Positions 1 through 15,965 of a stretch of DNA of 64,000 bases are shown piece after piece. The notes beneath the pieces are model-generated. The model did not search any database, was not told the origin of the DNA, and saw only the letters and a list, made by a program, of their open reading frames with translations. The stretch is from Tubulanus polymorphus. Taxonomy: Eukaryota > Nemertea > Palaeonemertea > Tubulaniformes > Tubulanidae. The stretch is from assembly GCF_964204645.1 (NCBI RefSeq), contig NC_134025.1, positions 25,512,001 to 25,576,000 of the forward strand, in the 5' to 3' direction. How positions within the stretch are numbered: the first letter of the stretch is position 1; each line of letters opens with the position of its first letter. Made by a program: the position numbers and the translations under genes.

Positions 1-2976
<2,976 letters not shown>

Positions 2977-2982
2977 TTTATT
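2977..2982 (-). terminator. Putative poly(A) signal of MAP3K2/3
   Basis: TTTATT on the plus strand reads AATAAA on the minus strand, about 640 nt downstream of the kinase stop codon at 3619-3621. It is the first canonical hexamer I noticed there. It would give a 3' UTR of about 0.65 kb (2.95-3.62 kb). Other sites further down are possible. Confidence 0.4.
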
Positions 2983-3618
2983 CACAAAGGAAAACAAACC
3001 AGAAGAGGTAATATTTTGAGTTCAGATTTCACGAAAAATTGAAAGCTAAGCAACAAGAAAACATGCATGAAACTAGAATGTAAAGTACATTCTTTGTACA
3101 TGAATTCTGAAACAGAAATAGCCGAACTAAAAATATATGATATCTGCAAGATTATCCTCCGGTAGAATTTGTTCTGAAATGAGCAAGTGAACAAAATCGT
3201 TTCATTCATAACAGAGAATTTTTGCATCAATTGCATATCAAGAGACAAAACGATTCTCGTTCCAACAGCTTCCCCGAATGTACACGAATGTCGAACCGAT
3301 ACAGGCAATCGACTGAAACAGACACCAATGGAATGTAATTCTGCCTCACGAGAAGTCACAGCAGATATTAGTAAGAATATTCATAAACAATGACCTGCAT
3401 TCACGCTTGCGATACGAAGTGTATGTCTCTTTAAATCCTCATATTTCCCACCCGAAAATCAAACTTGTAATGCAGCACCGAGTTCAACGGACAGCAGGAC
3501 GTATTTTAACTGTAACGCATGGCAATTGCATTACATTGTTTTGCTTTGTTTTGTGCATAGACCAATTTCCAGCATTTCCCGAAATGATGGATTAATAAGC
3601 CTAACATTCACCGCCCAT

Positions 3619-4947
3619 TTATGTAAACTCGTTGCAAAATCGGTGACACAAAAGTTGCTCCGTGGTTGGTCGCTCGTGAGCGGATTTGATAAAAGTCAAC
3701 TGTAAGAAAGCTTTAGCAATATCCGACACGTAGTCCGGTAATGTATATTTAGGGTGGTCGGCTGTAGCTATCTTGAATATTGCTGCCATGGCTTCGAAAT
3801 CGGCCCAAGGTGGAGATTTTGTCAGCATTTCAACCACTGTACAACCCAGGCTCCTAAAAAATGAAATTTACAGATAATCGTCTAGACAACCATAAATTGA
3901 ATAATCCAATTTCCCAGTTATGGAATGAATAGAATAATACCCTTAGAGCTAAAACATTGAAGGATATAGATTTATTTTGAAATCAGAGTCGAATTCCGAA
4001 TTGAAACTGCGACTTCAAAAATTTACTATCTACTAAGATTACTACACCAAATTCTCAATGAAAGTCGGGCAGAGTTGAGTTTCACTTACCATACATCAGC
4101 TTTTCGTCCATAACCTTCACCACCAATTACTTCAGGTGACATATAATACGGAGTGCCAGTTACTGATTTAATATTACTGGATGTGCAGATCGTGTGTAAT
4201 CGTTTGGAAGCCCCGAAATCACCTAATTTTACATTGCCTGATGAATCACGTAGAATATTTGCACCTGAAAAATAAACAAGGTTTATGCATGATGTAACCC
4301 GTAGTAATACTAATAGCATACGATTTCTAAAACTAATACGACAAAATAACCTTTTATATCTCTATGTACAATCATGTGTTTATGTAGATAAACGATTCCT
4401 TGTAAAACTTGGGAAGTATATTTTCGAGTAACGTTTTCAGTTAGAGCACCGTAACTTTGGAGTTCATCTTTCACAGAACCCTGTTTAAATCAAAAATATG
4501 ACTCATAATTAAGGACTGTCACTGCACATCTCAGGGAAAAACTTATCAACGAGTAGTACTTACTCCAGGCATGTACTCCATGAATATTGACAAGTAGCTT
4601 TTGTCACTTTGGGTTCCAAAATACTGCACAATACGCTCATGTTGTAAATTTTTTAGAAGCTGAATTTCTGACTCAAGGGCACGAACTTCCTATAAATTTA
4701 TTCATTCGAAAGATTATGTAATGTATACCGCAACAAAATCTGGATTTTCATATTCAAGAGAACGTCAATTGAGTTGAATACATCGACGTCAGACTAACCT
4801 TCGAAATATCTGCACTCATCGCACCTATAGCAACTTGTTTAACACCCAGTTCTCGGCCAGAATCCACATCGTAACAAAGGAATACTTGACCAAATGCACC
4901 AGCGCCAAGCAATTTACCTTTCTTCCAGTTGACGGGAGCACGCGGGG
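3619..4947 (-). CDS. MAP3K2/3: MAP3K2/3 exons 11-15: protein kinase domain
   Basis: Exons in transcript order: 4947-4799, 4689-4564, 4480-4351, 4264-4090, 3853-3619 (stop at 3621-3619). The catalytic features of an active kinase are visible. They are the glycine loop GAGAFGQV (about residues 338-345), the ATP-binding lysine in GVKQV (about 360), a helix C segment with EVRALESEI, the catalytic loop HRDIKGANILRD (about 454-465), DFGASK (about 474-479), the activation segment end GTPYYMSPE, and [10 protein letters not shown]. The GTPYYMSPE stretch has Tyr where vertebrate MEKK2/3 have Trp. The C-terminus ends about 13 residues after the RPTTEQLL motif, with no extra domain. Confidence 0.95.
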
Positions 4948-7755
4948 CTAGAATTACAAGATTACCACAATGATTGTTACGACCATGTTTACCACGTACA
5001 CATATCAATTCTGCAACCACCAGTTATGCCGATGCTTACTTTCTTTTTTCCTTCGCCCGTCGGGAGAATCAAAATCTTGTGCAAGGCCACTACTACTGCT
5101 ACTAGTACTGAGCGAACGCTCACTTCCGACTGTAGGGCTGTAAAATGTCCCTTGCTCTAGATTACGACCCCAACCTCTTGGAAATGTTTTGCTACCTGTT
5201 CAATAGAAAAATATGCAGAACTGAAACTAAACTATTCATACAATAGTCTGCAATGAGGTTAAAAAGTGCGAGTAGGTGGTTTCTCGCATTGCATATAAAG
5301 AAAATTCAATGATTATGGACGGACTAAAATCATCAAAAATATAAAGAGGTGTCATTACAGTATGCATTTTTTACAATATTCAACAACTATATAATATAGA
5401 ACATTGTTACATCAACAACTAACTACAGAACATAATTCGAATTAGGTGAACACATAAATGAATCAAATTAATAAACACAAGAAAACTACGCAATCCGATG
5501 ATATGATTAGAAATAAATTCAAATGAATAGATAAATCATGAGTGCAGATTGATACCTTCACGATCTTTAGTTGTAGTTGGACGAAGTCTGGTCGGATAAG
5601 TACCACCTTTACTGTATTCACGTTCTTGAGCTACAATTCAGAACATCAAACATGCGCTGCAACATTCTATAATAAGCTTTGTGGAGTAACTTGTGTGTAT
5701 CAATGACATTTATGATGAATTCACATTCAGAACAGAGTGTATCATGCGTTTCAGACATCATCGGTAAATTCACTTGTTGGATAGAAATCTACCGATGAAA
5801 CGTTTATCAAGTGTGAAAACTGTAAAAGGTGCATAACATCGAAGAACATCTTTCTGTCTTAATTCACACACAGAATTTTATGACTACATTATTGATACAC
5901 CGATGGCCTGGATTTTTCAAAGCACGAAAGTTCTCATTAATTCAGATAGTGACCTGAATCAGAAATATGAAGTTTTACGCAAATACCTTTCGGATCCTCA
6001 TACGCCGTATCTGATGTAGCACTTCGCCCTGAATTTTTACGTCTCATCGGATATGTATCACCTCTGAAAGAGAATATCAAGAAACGTATCGTCCCAGTCC
6101 CTGTTCAAGATCGATATTTGAATCGTTGAAGCAATTGAGAAATATAGAACGTTGTTGTCAGATTTCGGGACTTACAAATTGCTCACGTAGCTGCTATCGA
6201 GAGAATTTCTACTGCCAGATAGAGAACTATCGTTGGAATCAGCCAGAGGATGATCATTATGAGATCGAACCTGAAATATTGAATAGATACGTATTCGCAA
6301 TGAAAATGAGAAAATTGGTAAGAATTGGTAAGAAAGCAGTCAAGTCTTAACTATTAATAAGTTTGTAGGTCATATCTTTACAACAGAGAGGCCTGTGTCA
6401 TTTTTATGATTGGATTTGTTAAATGCAAAGATTGGGATAAGTTTGACTTACTGTTTCTGAATGTTCAGGAATGAATTCACCTTCGCTTGTTGTGAACGAA
6501 CTACTTGGGCACAAGTGCCCCTCTTCATGGGCGGGTATTGAGCCCGGAGGGGGAGAATAACGATCATGAGTCGTTCCGATTGACCTGCCTTCATACTGTA
6601 AAACAGCAATCAAATACATTCCATAATTTTCTAACCATTTAGCATAGAATGCATCATATGACCAGATTTACTACAGATTTGCAGCATCTTCAAGTGACTG
6701 TTCACCACCCTAGTTAAACTTATTTGAATATAAAGGAATTCTTTCTGTTTCTGTTGTCTTCTCCATCACACACACATACACATGAGCAGAATTTGATGCA
6801 CACTTGCATACATATTTTTTGGCTAGTACATGGAGCCTTTAAACACTGATTCATGTTAACCACAGTTTATACTATAGCATCAACGTTTAAACTTTGAAGA
6901 CATCAATAAACCACCTTTTGTGCAACTGGCCTACAATTTTTTGGGTCAACTTACCGTTGTACTGAAGAGTTCACCTAATTTTCCAGGAGGTGTGGGTGAA
7001 TTATTCGAGTTTACCTCATCACGACTCAAATGAATGCGCAAGCTTCTCTTGTGATCCCCCTTTTCCCACAAATTAACAGCCTGCTCTAATTCATGCTGGC
7101 CTTTTATAGGAATGTAACACTGAAAAATACAGTTAAAAATACAGAGAATGTTGATCATTTTATCTGCCGAAAGATTGATTTTGATAATCGATTTGTCTAT
7201 GGAACCTACCTCGCCATCAGATATGGTATAATGCATCCCTAGCGCAGATCCATAGTACTGCTTCACTTTACTCAATAACTCATCATATTTGACTGGCACA
7301 GGTACTTGTATGATTCTGTTTATAAATAGAAAATTTCACATTTTCATGGTTATTTCATATTTTCATGGTTCAAGTCAGTTCTGCGTTTAAAAATCACTAC
7401 ATTTTCATGTTATATCATACCTCCTTTCTTCCAAATATTCACATTTAATTCGCATTTCATTCTGAAACAGAAATAAATTCTGAACACATATTGTAACAAC
7501 GTGTCAAAATATATGATCAAAATGGAATGATCAAAACTTACGTGGATCCCATGACCAACTTCTTTATTTCTTCGATGACCCCCGGCTTGACGGAGACCTT
7601 TGGTTAGTCCATCCTTTATATCATTCCAAACTTCAATATCAGGAGGATCTAAGGTACAGAATTTGTCGATATATTCATAGTTATTTTCTTATTAACAGTA
7701 ATCAAGTTATTCAAGCTAGATGGTGAATTATGTACGAAATAATTTGCTTACCCAT
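3619..7755 (-). CDS. MAP3K2/3: MAP3K2/3 (MEKK2/MEKK3-type) kinase, complete, 15 coding exons
   Basis: A mitogen-activated protein kinase kinase kinase. In vertebrates MEKK2/3 phosphorylate MEK5, MKK4/7 and MKK3/6 in the cytoplasm and bind MEK5 through PB1. The joined exons give 1,785 nt, exactly 594 codons plus stop, close to the about 620 residues of vertebrate MEKK2/3. Order: short N-terminus, PB1 domain (about residues 38-118), Ser/Pro-rich linker with a conserved SEGEFIPE motif, kinase domain (about 330-590). The start ATG (7755-7753) is split from the second codon by an intron. The reading frame upstream is closed by a TAA 14 codons earlier with no other ATG between, so this start is well supported. 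Every intron is GT-AG and the frame is continuous. Invertebrates usually have one gene for both vertebrate paralogues, hence the double symbol. Transcription points away from dystrophin. Confidence 0.95.
5040..7755 (-). CDS. MAP3K2/3: MAP3K2/3 exons 1-10: PB1 domain and linker
   Basis: Exons in transcript order: 7755-7752 (only ATGG), 7648-7542, 7461-7421, 7315-7210, 7119-6955, 6595-6452, 6270-6176, 6063-5987, 5630-5556, 5195-5040. PB1 is recognised from [19 protein letters not shown] followed by MHYT and [16 protein letters not shown], as in vertebrate MEKK2/3. The linker contains YSPPPGSIP and SEGEFIPE, a GGTYP repeat seen twice (exons 8 and 9), and Ser-rich low complexity, then TPRAPVNW leading into the kinase. 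The linker is where 14-3-3 binding and phosphorylation occur in vertebrate homologues (family knowledge; not shown here). Confidence 0.92.
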
Positions 7756-7823
7756 TTTAGATTTCACACTTTGAGTAAACAGCCATTTGTTATATTAATA
7801 TCATTCTTCACACGACGCAATTC
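7752..7823 (-). other. MAP3K2/3 5' UTR exon with 9-codon uORF
   Basis: The acceptor CACGCAG precedes 7823, and the exon ends with the start codon and a GTAAGC donor. An upstream ATG (7786-7784) opens a 9-codon frame that stops at 7759-7757, leaving one nucleotide before the main ATG at 7755. A further upstream non-coding exon probably ends at 8179 (AAG/GTAAGT), which places the transcription start somewhere above 8.2 kb. Confidence 0.55.
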
Positions 7824-8179
7824 CTGCGTGAAAAATATGACCGAATTGAACTAATGATGTACACAACATATTAACGAGCCACATGGAGTAAACTAAAACA
7901 AGCATACTTCGCTTTGGCATTTACATACAGATTCAAATGAGCCTCACAAGCATATCCTCGACTATTACCACATACAAAATGAAAAGATTTGAAGAGGCAT
8001 CTAATATCAAGAGTATTCTAAGTACTGTAACGATATACTCAGTTGACGGACAAGATAGCTCTTCAAAAATGGCAGGATTTGGAAGTGTGAAAAAATTGTC
8101 TATCTTGCAAGAATTCGAAGCGATATAAAAGATATCGGCAACAGCTTTAATTAGAAATTGACGCCATGCATGACTTACC

Positions 8180-11100
8180 TTCAAGTAAAGATCGAAAATA
8201 TCAGCTGCGACATGATAACAACGACCAAAAATGGAAAATAAATTGATTATTTTTACACCAAAAAGTGTGACAACTACGCCATGTCATTCACTTCTCGATC
8301 AACGGCGATGATAAGCGAGTGGCGTTTAAGTGCACCGTGCCTGTCGCGTCGAGCAGATTGCAATCAAGTAACCGATAAAGTTCAAACTTTTTACCGGTTC
8401 GTCCATACTTATGTATGAGGCATTTAGGATTTAAAATAATACAACATTACTACAACTCAATCAGTAAATACTTTTTTAAATCGAGGATAACTGTAAAACT
8501 AGGTTTTAGACAGAGACCATAAATTTCTGTCATTTATCCTTTCGTTATCAGATTATTTGAGTATAGAAAAGATAAACTTGTAACTGGTACGATCACACGT
8601 ATACTTGGCTTTTGGAAATTTGATATTGCATCATATTACACTTTTTAGAAAAAATAAGATAATCTTAATATTTTTAGATATTTAGAAAGATATAGCTCCT
8701 TGAAATAAAAGCACAAAAAATTGTTTGCTAACTATTTGTTATCAATGAACGTTTCATGTTATGGTTTTACAGAATGCGCAACTCAGAAATAAACACCTCG
8801 AACCCGAAACAATGGCTCGTGCTATCTAAGCTGTCACGCATCAATTGCATAGTTAACTGGAACTATAACACCTATTCGATACGCACCGGACTATTCAGTC
8901 GAATGTATTGATAAGGTAACATTCCGCAATTATCTCATTTATTGCCAAAATACTTAAACGCCGCTTTAGGTTCGACGACTCGTCGAATAGTCTGAATGGA
9001 AATCGTTAAGCAGTTTTATATACTTACACACTATTTGTACTCCAAGTGTGAAAACAAATAAATGTTTAATGAATTAGTTCATTTTTTTAGGTTTTTATTT
9101 CAAACGAGCCCTCACACTCCACTTTAATTGTATATAGACCTAGCCTAGATATGATTGAATTTATTTTTTCATTATGCTATTTGCTATTGTGTAATTGTTG
9201 ATGACATCGTTGTTAAAGACAAAGTAGCGTACACTACAGAGGAGAGAGAGGATAAAATTGCGTACTAAATTGTCTTAAATTGGCTGCTCTCCCTCCCTCC
9301 AGCATTTTGAAATCAGCATTGATATTGATAAGTGACTTAAATAGCGATTTACTATTTTCATCAAAACATATCATTTTTGGGCTTGAATTAACTGCCTCTA
9401 GTCTAGAAATGTTCTGCATGCACTGCTGCCACATGAATTGAAACCCGGAGACTATTACAATGGTTTGGACGTCTTAAAACTAGCTTCACAACTCCTCATT
9501 GGGCACAATTGTTTTCATCCTCCATCAGTTGCAGAATTATGTTTCACCTTATTGCTATATTTTAACACCCCTGCTGATTTCAATCACAGACACTTCAACT
9601 TCCTTGGGACCAATTTAGATTTATCGATTTAGCTAGGCTGTGTAGGCAGCATGATAGTTTTAATACACTAGTGAATATAAGTAGCGACTGTAATTATATG
9701 CAATCTAGCTTGTGTCAAGTGTTAATAATTAATCCAATTCTATGGTGTATTCATTTCTCCATATTCTAAGTTCAGTTTGTTCTGATTATCCTACAATTAG
9801 CCAATTTGCTTTTATCATAGAAAAATACAAAAAACCATTTAGATGTAGAAATGAATGGCATTTATCTGAAGTAAAATGATATTTATGTAGTAGGCTTGAG
9901 TTTCATCCATGTATTCAAATTGAATTCATGGCATTTAGTTCAACTGTTTTGTTTTGGGTTAGGATTTGACTCAAGGGCTGTAGACCTTAATAGTTGGACG
10001 ACCCAAACCATGGATGTTTATGCCCAAACTAGGCTAAACTAAGTTTGTTCTATCCTACAATGCTTTTTATTACAGAAAAGTAGTTGTTATAGAAATGCAT
10101 GTCATTCATCTGAAGTAAAAATGATTTTTTGATTGTAGGCTTGAAATTCCCATTTCGATTAATTCATGGCATTCAGTTCTACCGTTGTGGCTCAGGATTT
10201 GACTCTAGGGCCCTAGAATTGAATTATAAGATTAAAACTTAAACTCATATGGAATCTGTAGCATAGATCCCTTCATATTTGTCACTATAACATTACTCTT
10301 TTTGCTAGATGTACATATAATGTTATATTCCCCATATTTACTTTGCGTGAGTGGCTGCTTCATTGATTTGTTACAGGTTTTTCCTACAGTTATAAGAAGC
10401 AATGCCATGTGTATTTTATATGCATTCGTGTTGTTATTGCGAACGAATGGATGGAATTCCGCTATTAGATTAGACAACATTCGAAAGCTATTTGTCTCGT
10501 AATAGCTGTGATATATGAAAAATCAATCCATGATCCCAATCCAGGGCTGTAATTGATGATAGCATACGATGAAATCGGCGATTCCAATAAAAAAGTAATT
10601 TTCACGAGGAGTGTTTAGTCAGACAGACTCTAATAATGGTAATAACAGATTTTTATTGGCGTTATAAGAGAGTGTTCAACTTCAAGTATCTAAGAATATA
10701 ATGGTAGTCTGAATCCATATGTCCTGAAATTCGCGTCAGGTTTTATGAGTAATAGAATAAGTCACGAAGATGAATGTAAATTTTGCCGATTCCTCGCTAT
10801 TATCACGTCTGTCTGGACTGACGGAGATTATGATTCAGCATCTGGGGAGCTTTATGTTACATCGGTAGTCGAGGTATTTATAGAGACAAAAATGAAAGCA
10901 ACGAGAAAAGACAACTTTTGTCCCGCCTGGATCCAGTTCTACAGTTGCGAGAGTTCGATGAGTTAACTCCGGTTCCTGATTCATGATATTTTTGTTTTAC
11001 GGAATGTTCGAAAACTGGAGTAAATTCATTACGGTCGGCGCAAGGATTACGTGAACTTTGATATTCACGGAATATACAGTTTATTTATATTTAGTAGTTG

Positions 11101-13278
11101 CCTCTCATCACTGCGTAATAACTTCATCCTAGTTATGTCTACTACAGTAGATATATCGGGTTACGTAACTCATTACGAATAAAATATTCTGAAAAAGCCA
11201 CTTCAAACAATTCATCCTCCGCAACAAACGCTTTACATCAAGGATACGCTTTTGATAAAGGTACATAATTATTTAGAATTCAGGTAGGATCGGTAGCCTG
11301 TATCCTGTATGAGTCTATATAGTATCATACAAGGTTAGGATTTTGTTTACCGGTACAACACATTCTCTACTGCAGGCCTTATTGCATTACCGGCTTCTTT
11401 ACTCGGCGAGGATTTGTTGTATAACATGTTTATGAAAGTCAGAATCGGGATAAGTTTTCCTCTCTCTCTCTCTCGACAACACAACACAACACCCGCGCGA
11501 CCGGGGGATGAGCGTATCTACTTTTCAGTTTGCTGTGAAGTACAGAAGTTTTATTACAAATGTTTCTCTTTCGACGGCGCGGCTGAAAAATAAGTAAATC
11601 ACTCGCGCGTAGTAAGCGTTAAGCTTGTTTACAATATACTTACAAAATCTATCCTCGCGGTATGCGGATTTCTCCTGCGAGATATTACTATTTCTCACGA
11701 AAAACTGTTTCAATAGTCACCTTTTCGTTCATACTGGTAATTAATACGCGGTGTAATATCAGATTTTTGTCGGAGTATTATTTATTCTTCGGCAGCTCAT
11801 ATTATTCATTAATCTATTTATAAGTTTAAGTAGTGTACTTAAAAAACCCCTTTAGATCAATTAATAGGAAGAATGTCGCCGATATTTTATCCCTATGCAA
11901 TGATCGTTAGTTAATTAAGTGTAGAGCTGTGTTTGACAGCGGAGCCTGGTTATAGCGACGTTATTTATCATTTAAGGAAACATGTTTTAGCTTTGATTTA
12001 TGCCAAGAAGAATGTCTTTCTCCCACAAGGTCTCACTTACTCTACCGCCAACTGTCAAAGCTCTCAATAATCCACGTTACAATCTTTATCTAGCCTGCAG
12101 AGAAAATCAGGCCAGGGTATTATTTATTTCCTTGCGTTTTTCTTTCGGAATGTGGATTTTCTTGTTTTCTATTATGTTCACTCGATCGTATTGATTCGGC
12201 ATTGTGGCTTTCCGTGAGAAATAGGGAAATGTACTTTTCGAATAAGATCTTTTTGTTGAAAACGAAGAGAAAAAGTGTGAGAATGAATGTTGACGATTTT
12301 GTAAAATTGGTTCTAATACTCTAAATAATTAGTTTTTGTTATGGAAACACTTGTCTATGAAAAATAGTGCATAATATCCAGAACTTTAGTGAACTGGTTG
12401 AGAATTTCATAGATTTATGCCCCTTATCCTAGTTTGGAATCCAAAACTATGATCAACTGCCACATTTTCAAATTCTAATCTCTGGAATCTCTAATCTCTG
12501 TTCGAATTAAACTCTTTTTATCTTAAAATGTTGATGTATTGGATGTTTCAGGTATGGTGCTAATATGGACTCGCTGGATATACCTACAGCAATGTAAATC
12601 TTGATTGCTCCAATCTAAAACTATATTTTTGGTAAGTTACCCTTTTTGATTCATCCAGAGTTGTGAAACAAAAAAACAAAACTGCCAGAGCAAATTTGAG
12701 GGCTGGTTTCAGACAGCAAAGCATGATTTTGTTCGGGAAACTTGGCCTATGGAGGAAGCGATTGACGGTCATGTCAGAAATATTTACTGATCAGCTTTTA
12801 GAGATTAGTATCTATTTTGATATGAATGTTTACTCAAATGGTCTTAAGTTGCATCTATTGTCCTCTGGGTGGAGACCTACAGCAATATGATTAAATCCAG
12901 GTTGCTGTCAGATATGCGTATACGGTATTGAGTTGTATGTTAATATGTTTCGCTGATATGAAGTCAGATGTTTTAACCTGAATGTCGGTCGCCCATAATA
13001 TGAAGTATATGAAATATAATTAGTTGATGGAAGATTACACAATCCATCCGTTTTCAATATGGTGCCATGCTATAGTATGACCATCAATTCAATCTATCTA
13101 GAGCTCTATCTATGTAAAGTCGTCTCTGCCTTGCGCTGGGATCAATTTAGTTACAATTACGGGTATACTGTGAAAGTAAAACGGCGCTAGTTCTATGGAT
13201 TCTAATCTGTTTATATCAATACATCCATTTTCATCGTGGATAGTGTTCATTCTGTTTTCGATCTTTTAAGGCTGAAAG
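8180..13278. other. Non-coding stretch between MAP3K2/3 and first dystrophin exon in the window
   Basis: I looked on both strands for calponin-homology (actin-binding) exons of dystrophin and found none. Short ORFs here (for example 9438-9632, 10745-10966, 12000-12194) show no family resemblance. About 8.2-8.4 kb probably holds the MAP3K2/3 promoter. Around 11.44-11.72 kb composition shifts to CpG-rich with a (CT)n run at 11460-11474 and ACAAC repeats just after, which is the most promoter-like part. Otherwise this is AT-rich sequence with one diverged tandem duplication. Confidence 0.5.
9770..10222. repeat. Diverged two-copy tandem duplication, unit about 250 bp
   Basis: Two copies share, in order, a segment around GTTTGTTCT...ATCCTACAAT, AGAAATG.ATG, CATCTGAAGTAAAA.TGAT, GTAGGCTTGA, AATTCATGGCATT.AGTTC and AGGATTTGACTC.AGGGC. 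Copy one spans about 9770-9990 and copy two about 10040-10222, with clear substitutions and indels. No coding potential is evident. Confidence 0.75.
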
Positions 13279-15965
13279 ATGTCTCTCAGTAGCAACCCCT
13301 TGAGTTCTTCAAGCAGTAATAATAGTAGCTACAGCGACAACATGGATACGTATCAAGAATCATTAACCGGCATTCTGACATGGCTTCTAGAGGCCGAGGA
13401 ATTGTTACAAGACGAGAATGATGCCTCTGATGAAGAAGACGTTTCAAAAGTCAAAGATAAATTCCAAACGCACGAAGTAAGTCAAAGAAATGGTTCACCT
13501 ACAAATGTCAATATTGAAATAGCATTCTGAAAAAGAGCACTTTTAGGCTTTTAAACATAATCCTCATTTTACGAAATCCATAACTGGAAGGGCACTTTCC
13601 TAGAAAGCTGGGATTGTTTGAACCTGTTTAACCCTCCTCGGTGTGTGCGCGTCATGTCATACTTATCACATTTCAACTCGAGAATTGTTGATGATTCTTC
13701 GCAATTATTGTTCATTGTAGGATTTCATGATGGAGCTCATGAAACACCAGGCAAGTGTCGCGAATGTTTTGCACGAAGGAAATCAACTGATACAAGATTC
13801 TAAAATATCCCATGATGAAGAGGCAGAAATCCAAATTCAAATGGCATTATTGAACAATCGTTGGGAGGAACTACGAATAAAAGCTATGGAGAAACAATCA
13901 AAGTAAGTTATTTGTTCGGTAAGAGGCCTTATATGGCAATAATGGGCTGACCATGGGTTTGGTGTAGTTTAATATCAGAGTGTAGGCCTCCTAGTGTTGT
14001 ATTGACATCGTACCCTTTGTGAAGTAATTAATTACTCAGCATGAGTTGTCTCTGTGAATTATATGTGGCATTCTTGTCAGATGCTATTGCTTCATATAGC
14101 ACTATAAACACTATGTTCTATAGCGTAGTCAATTGAGAAGCGAAGCAACTTGATCAAAACAATCTGATATTTCAATATTGATAGTTATATTGTGTTCGCT
14201 GTGAAAGCATGTACATGGTTGTGAAATCGTTGTTGTTTATTTCAGGTTACAACACACATTAATGGATCTACAACAAAGACAGTTGGATTCTCTTGATCAG
14301 TGGTTGACGAAAATGGAAGTGCATATCGTCGAAGCAGAAACAATCGGTTCCGACCTGCAGGCGTTGAAACTACAAACTGATCAGCATAAAATCATACAGG
14401 ATGAATTGATCGAACAGCAAGATAGAGTGAACAATCTTCAAAATATGGTTGTCGTTGTTGATGATTCTAATTCTGAGAAAGGTAAGCTTTACGACTTTCT
14501 AAAGAAAAATAAGTTATGCTATAAAAATCTGTACTGAATTATGTATTATGTTATTAGATTATGGAGATTTCGAAGGTCAGTTAGAACGTTTAGGAACTCG
14601 GTGGTCTAGTGTTTGTCAGTGGACTGAAGATCGTTGGACGCTGTTACAAGAATTATTGGGTAAATGGCAACAGTATGATAGCGAACTTCAGTCATTCAAT
14701 GAGTGGTTAACTGCTAAAGAACAGATGCTGGCTGAAATGAAGTCCGATGATCTTGGTGATCCAGCACAAGTTGTTAGTCAACTGAAAAAGTTGAAGGTGA
14801 GATCAGAGTAGTAGTTATGTGCCTAATTTCTTGTGGCATCAAAAATTGGCAAGGAATGATCCGGTATCGATTTTATGTATTCTGCTTCAAGTTAGTATTT
14901 TGTTTTTCAAATATTGCAGTCTGCTGAGGAAAGTATGGATATTCAATTAAAGAAATTTGATTTGATAAATCAACATTGTCAGGATATGGTTGAAATTTTA
15001 AACCATAACGAACAATTCGTTGTGAAATTCAATGCTACAATGGAGGATTTACAGGGTCGTTGGGAGGCACTTGTGCATCATATGGGGTATCAAAGTCAAA
15101 GAGTAAGTCATAGCTACTACTGCTAATAGTAAACTCTGTATGAGTGATAAAAACCAATAAATTATGTTTACTGATTGAAACTAGATGGAATGAATTATGA
15201 ATTTAATTTTCTAGATTGCTCAATCACACATTCATCTTTCTGAACTCGCTGCTCAAACAAAAACTGTTGTCACTGCTGATGAAAGTAATCAATCAACTCA
15301 TCCAAACAGAGAGAACCATCTACGAGGTGAACTCGAGATTGAAATTGGAGAGATCAAGGAGTGGCTGGATAAAACTGAATCAAATCTAGAACTCCTGACT
15401 TCCGAGGCTCCAAACCCCGAGGATCAGCTTACATTCGATGAGCAAATGGTTTTGATAGAGGTAGTTTTTGTGATAAATTAAACATTTTAGAATCTGGTAA
15501 TGTTCATGAATGTTTCAATTCATTAACAACGATATCATTTTAGGATATTGAAAATGAAATAACTATGCAACAGTCGAAGTTTGATGCTCTCGAAAAGAAA
15601 TGGTCCAATTTACTTGCAGAGAATGCACTTGGTATAGTTAACAATGCAAAATAGATACAAGTGTTCGTGTATTAAATAACCTTGGTAAATAAATCTGGAA
15701 ATAATTTTTTTCAGATGAAGAAGCTAATAATGTATTAGTCGCTAAAATGGCAGAAGTGTCTGAACGTTGGAGTCAGGTTTGCTCTTTATTTGATAACACG
15801 CACAAGAAAGTCGAAACAAATATTCGATCGTCCAAAGTGTTTGAAGATCTCATTCAGCTGAAAGAAGTGCTGCTTAACTATCAGAAATGGATTGACACTG
15901 CTGAGTCCGGAATTGTAGGTGAAGACTATGCATCAGAAATAACTGCTAAGCTGGAAAACTGTAAG
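13279..15965 (+). CDS. DMD: Dystrophin exons 1-8: first spectrin repeats
   Basis: Exons: 13279-13476, 13721-13902, 14246-14481, 14558-14796, 14920-15102, 15215-15460, 15544-15631, 15715-15965. Exon 1 begins with a Ser/Asn-rich hinge-like stretch, then [20 protein letters not shown], the start of repeat 1. The exon 1/2 border lies right after a QTHE motif, as in human DMD after HTHE, and exon 2 is 182 bp, the length I remember for human exon 11. Exon 3 carries the nearly invariant VVVVDDS. If exon 1 is internal, its acceptor is the AG just before 13279 or the CTCTCAG ending at 13289. Neither has a strong pyrimidine tract. Confidence 0.93.

Noticed and set aside
2982-3359. 125-codon minus-strand ORF and overlapping plus-strand ORF 3187-3393
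   Set aside because: Lies in the likely MAP3K2/3 3' UTR; no domain, no signal peptide, and both strands open by chance.
12000-12194. ORF starting MPRRMSFSHKVSLTLPP, considered as a missing upstream dystrophin exon
   Set aside because: No similarity to CH domains or the hinge; no convincing acceptor/donor pair in phase with exon 1.
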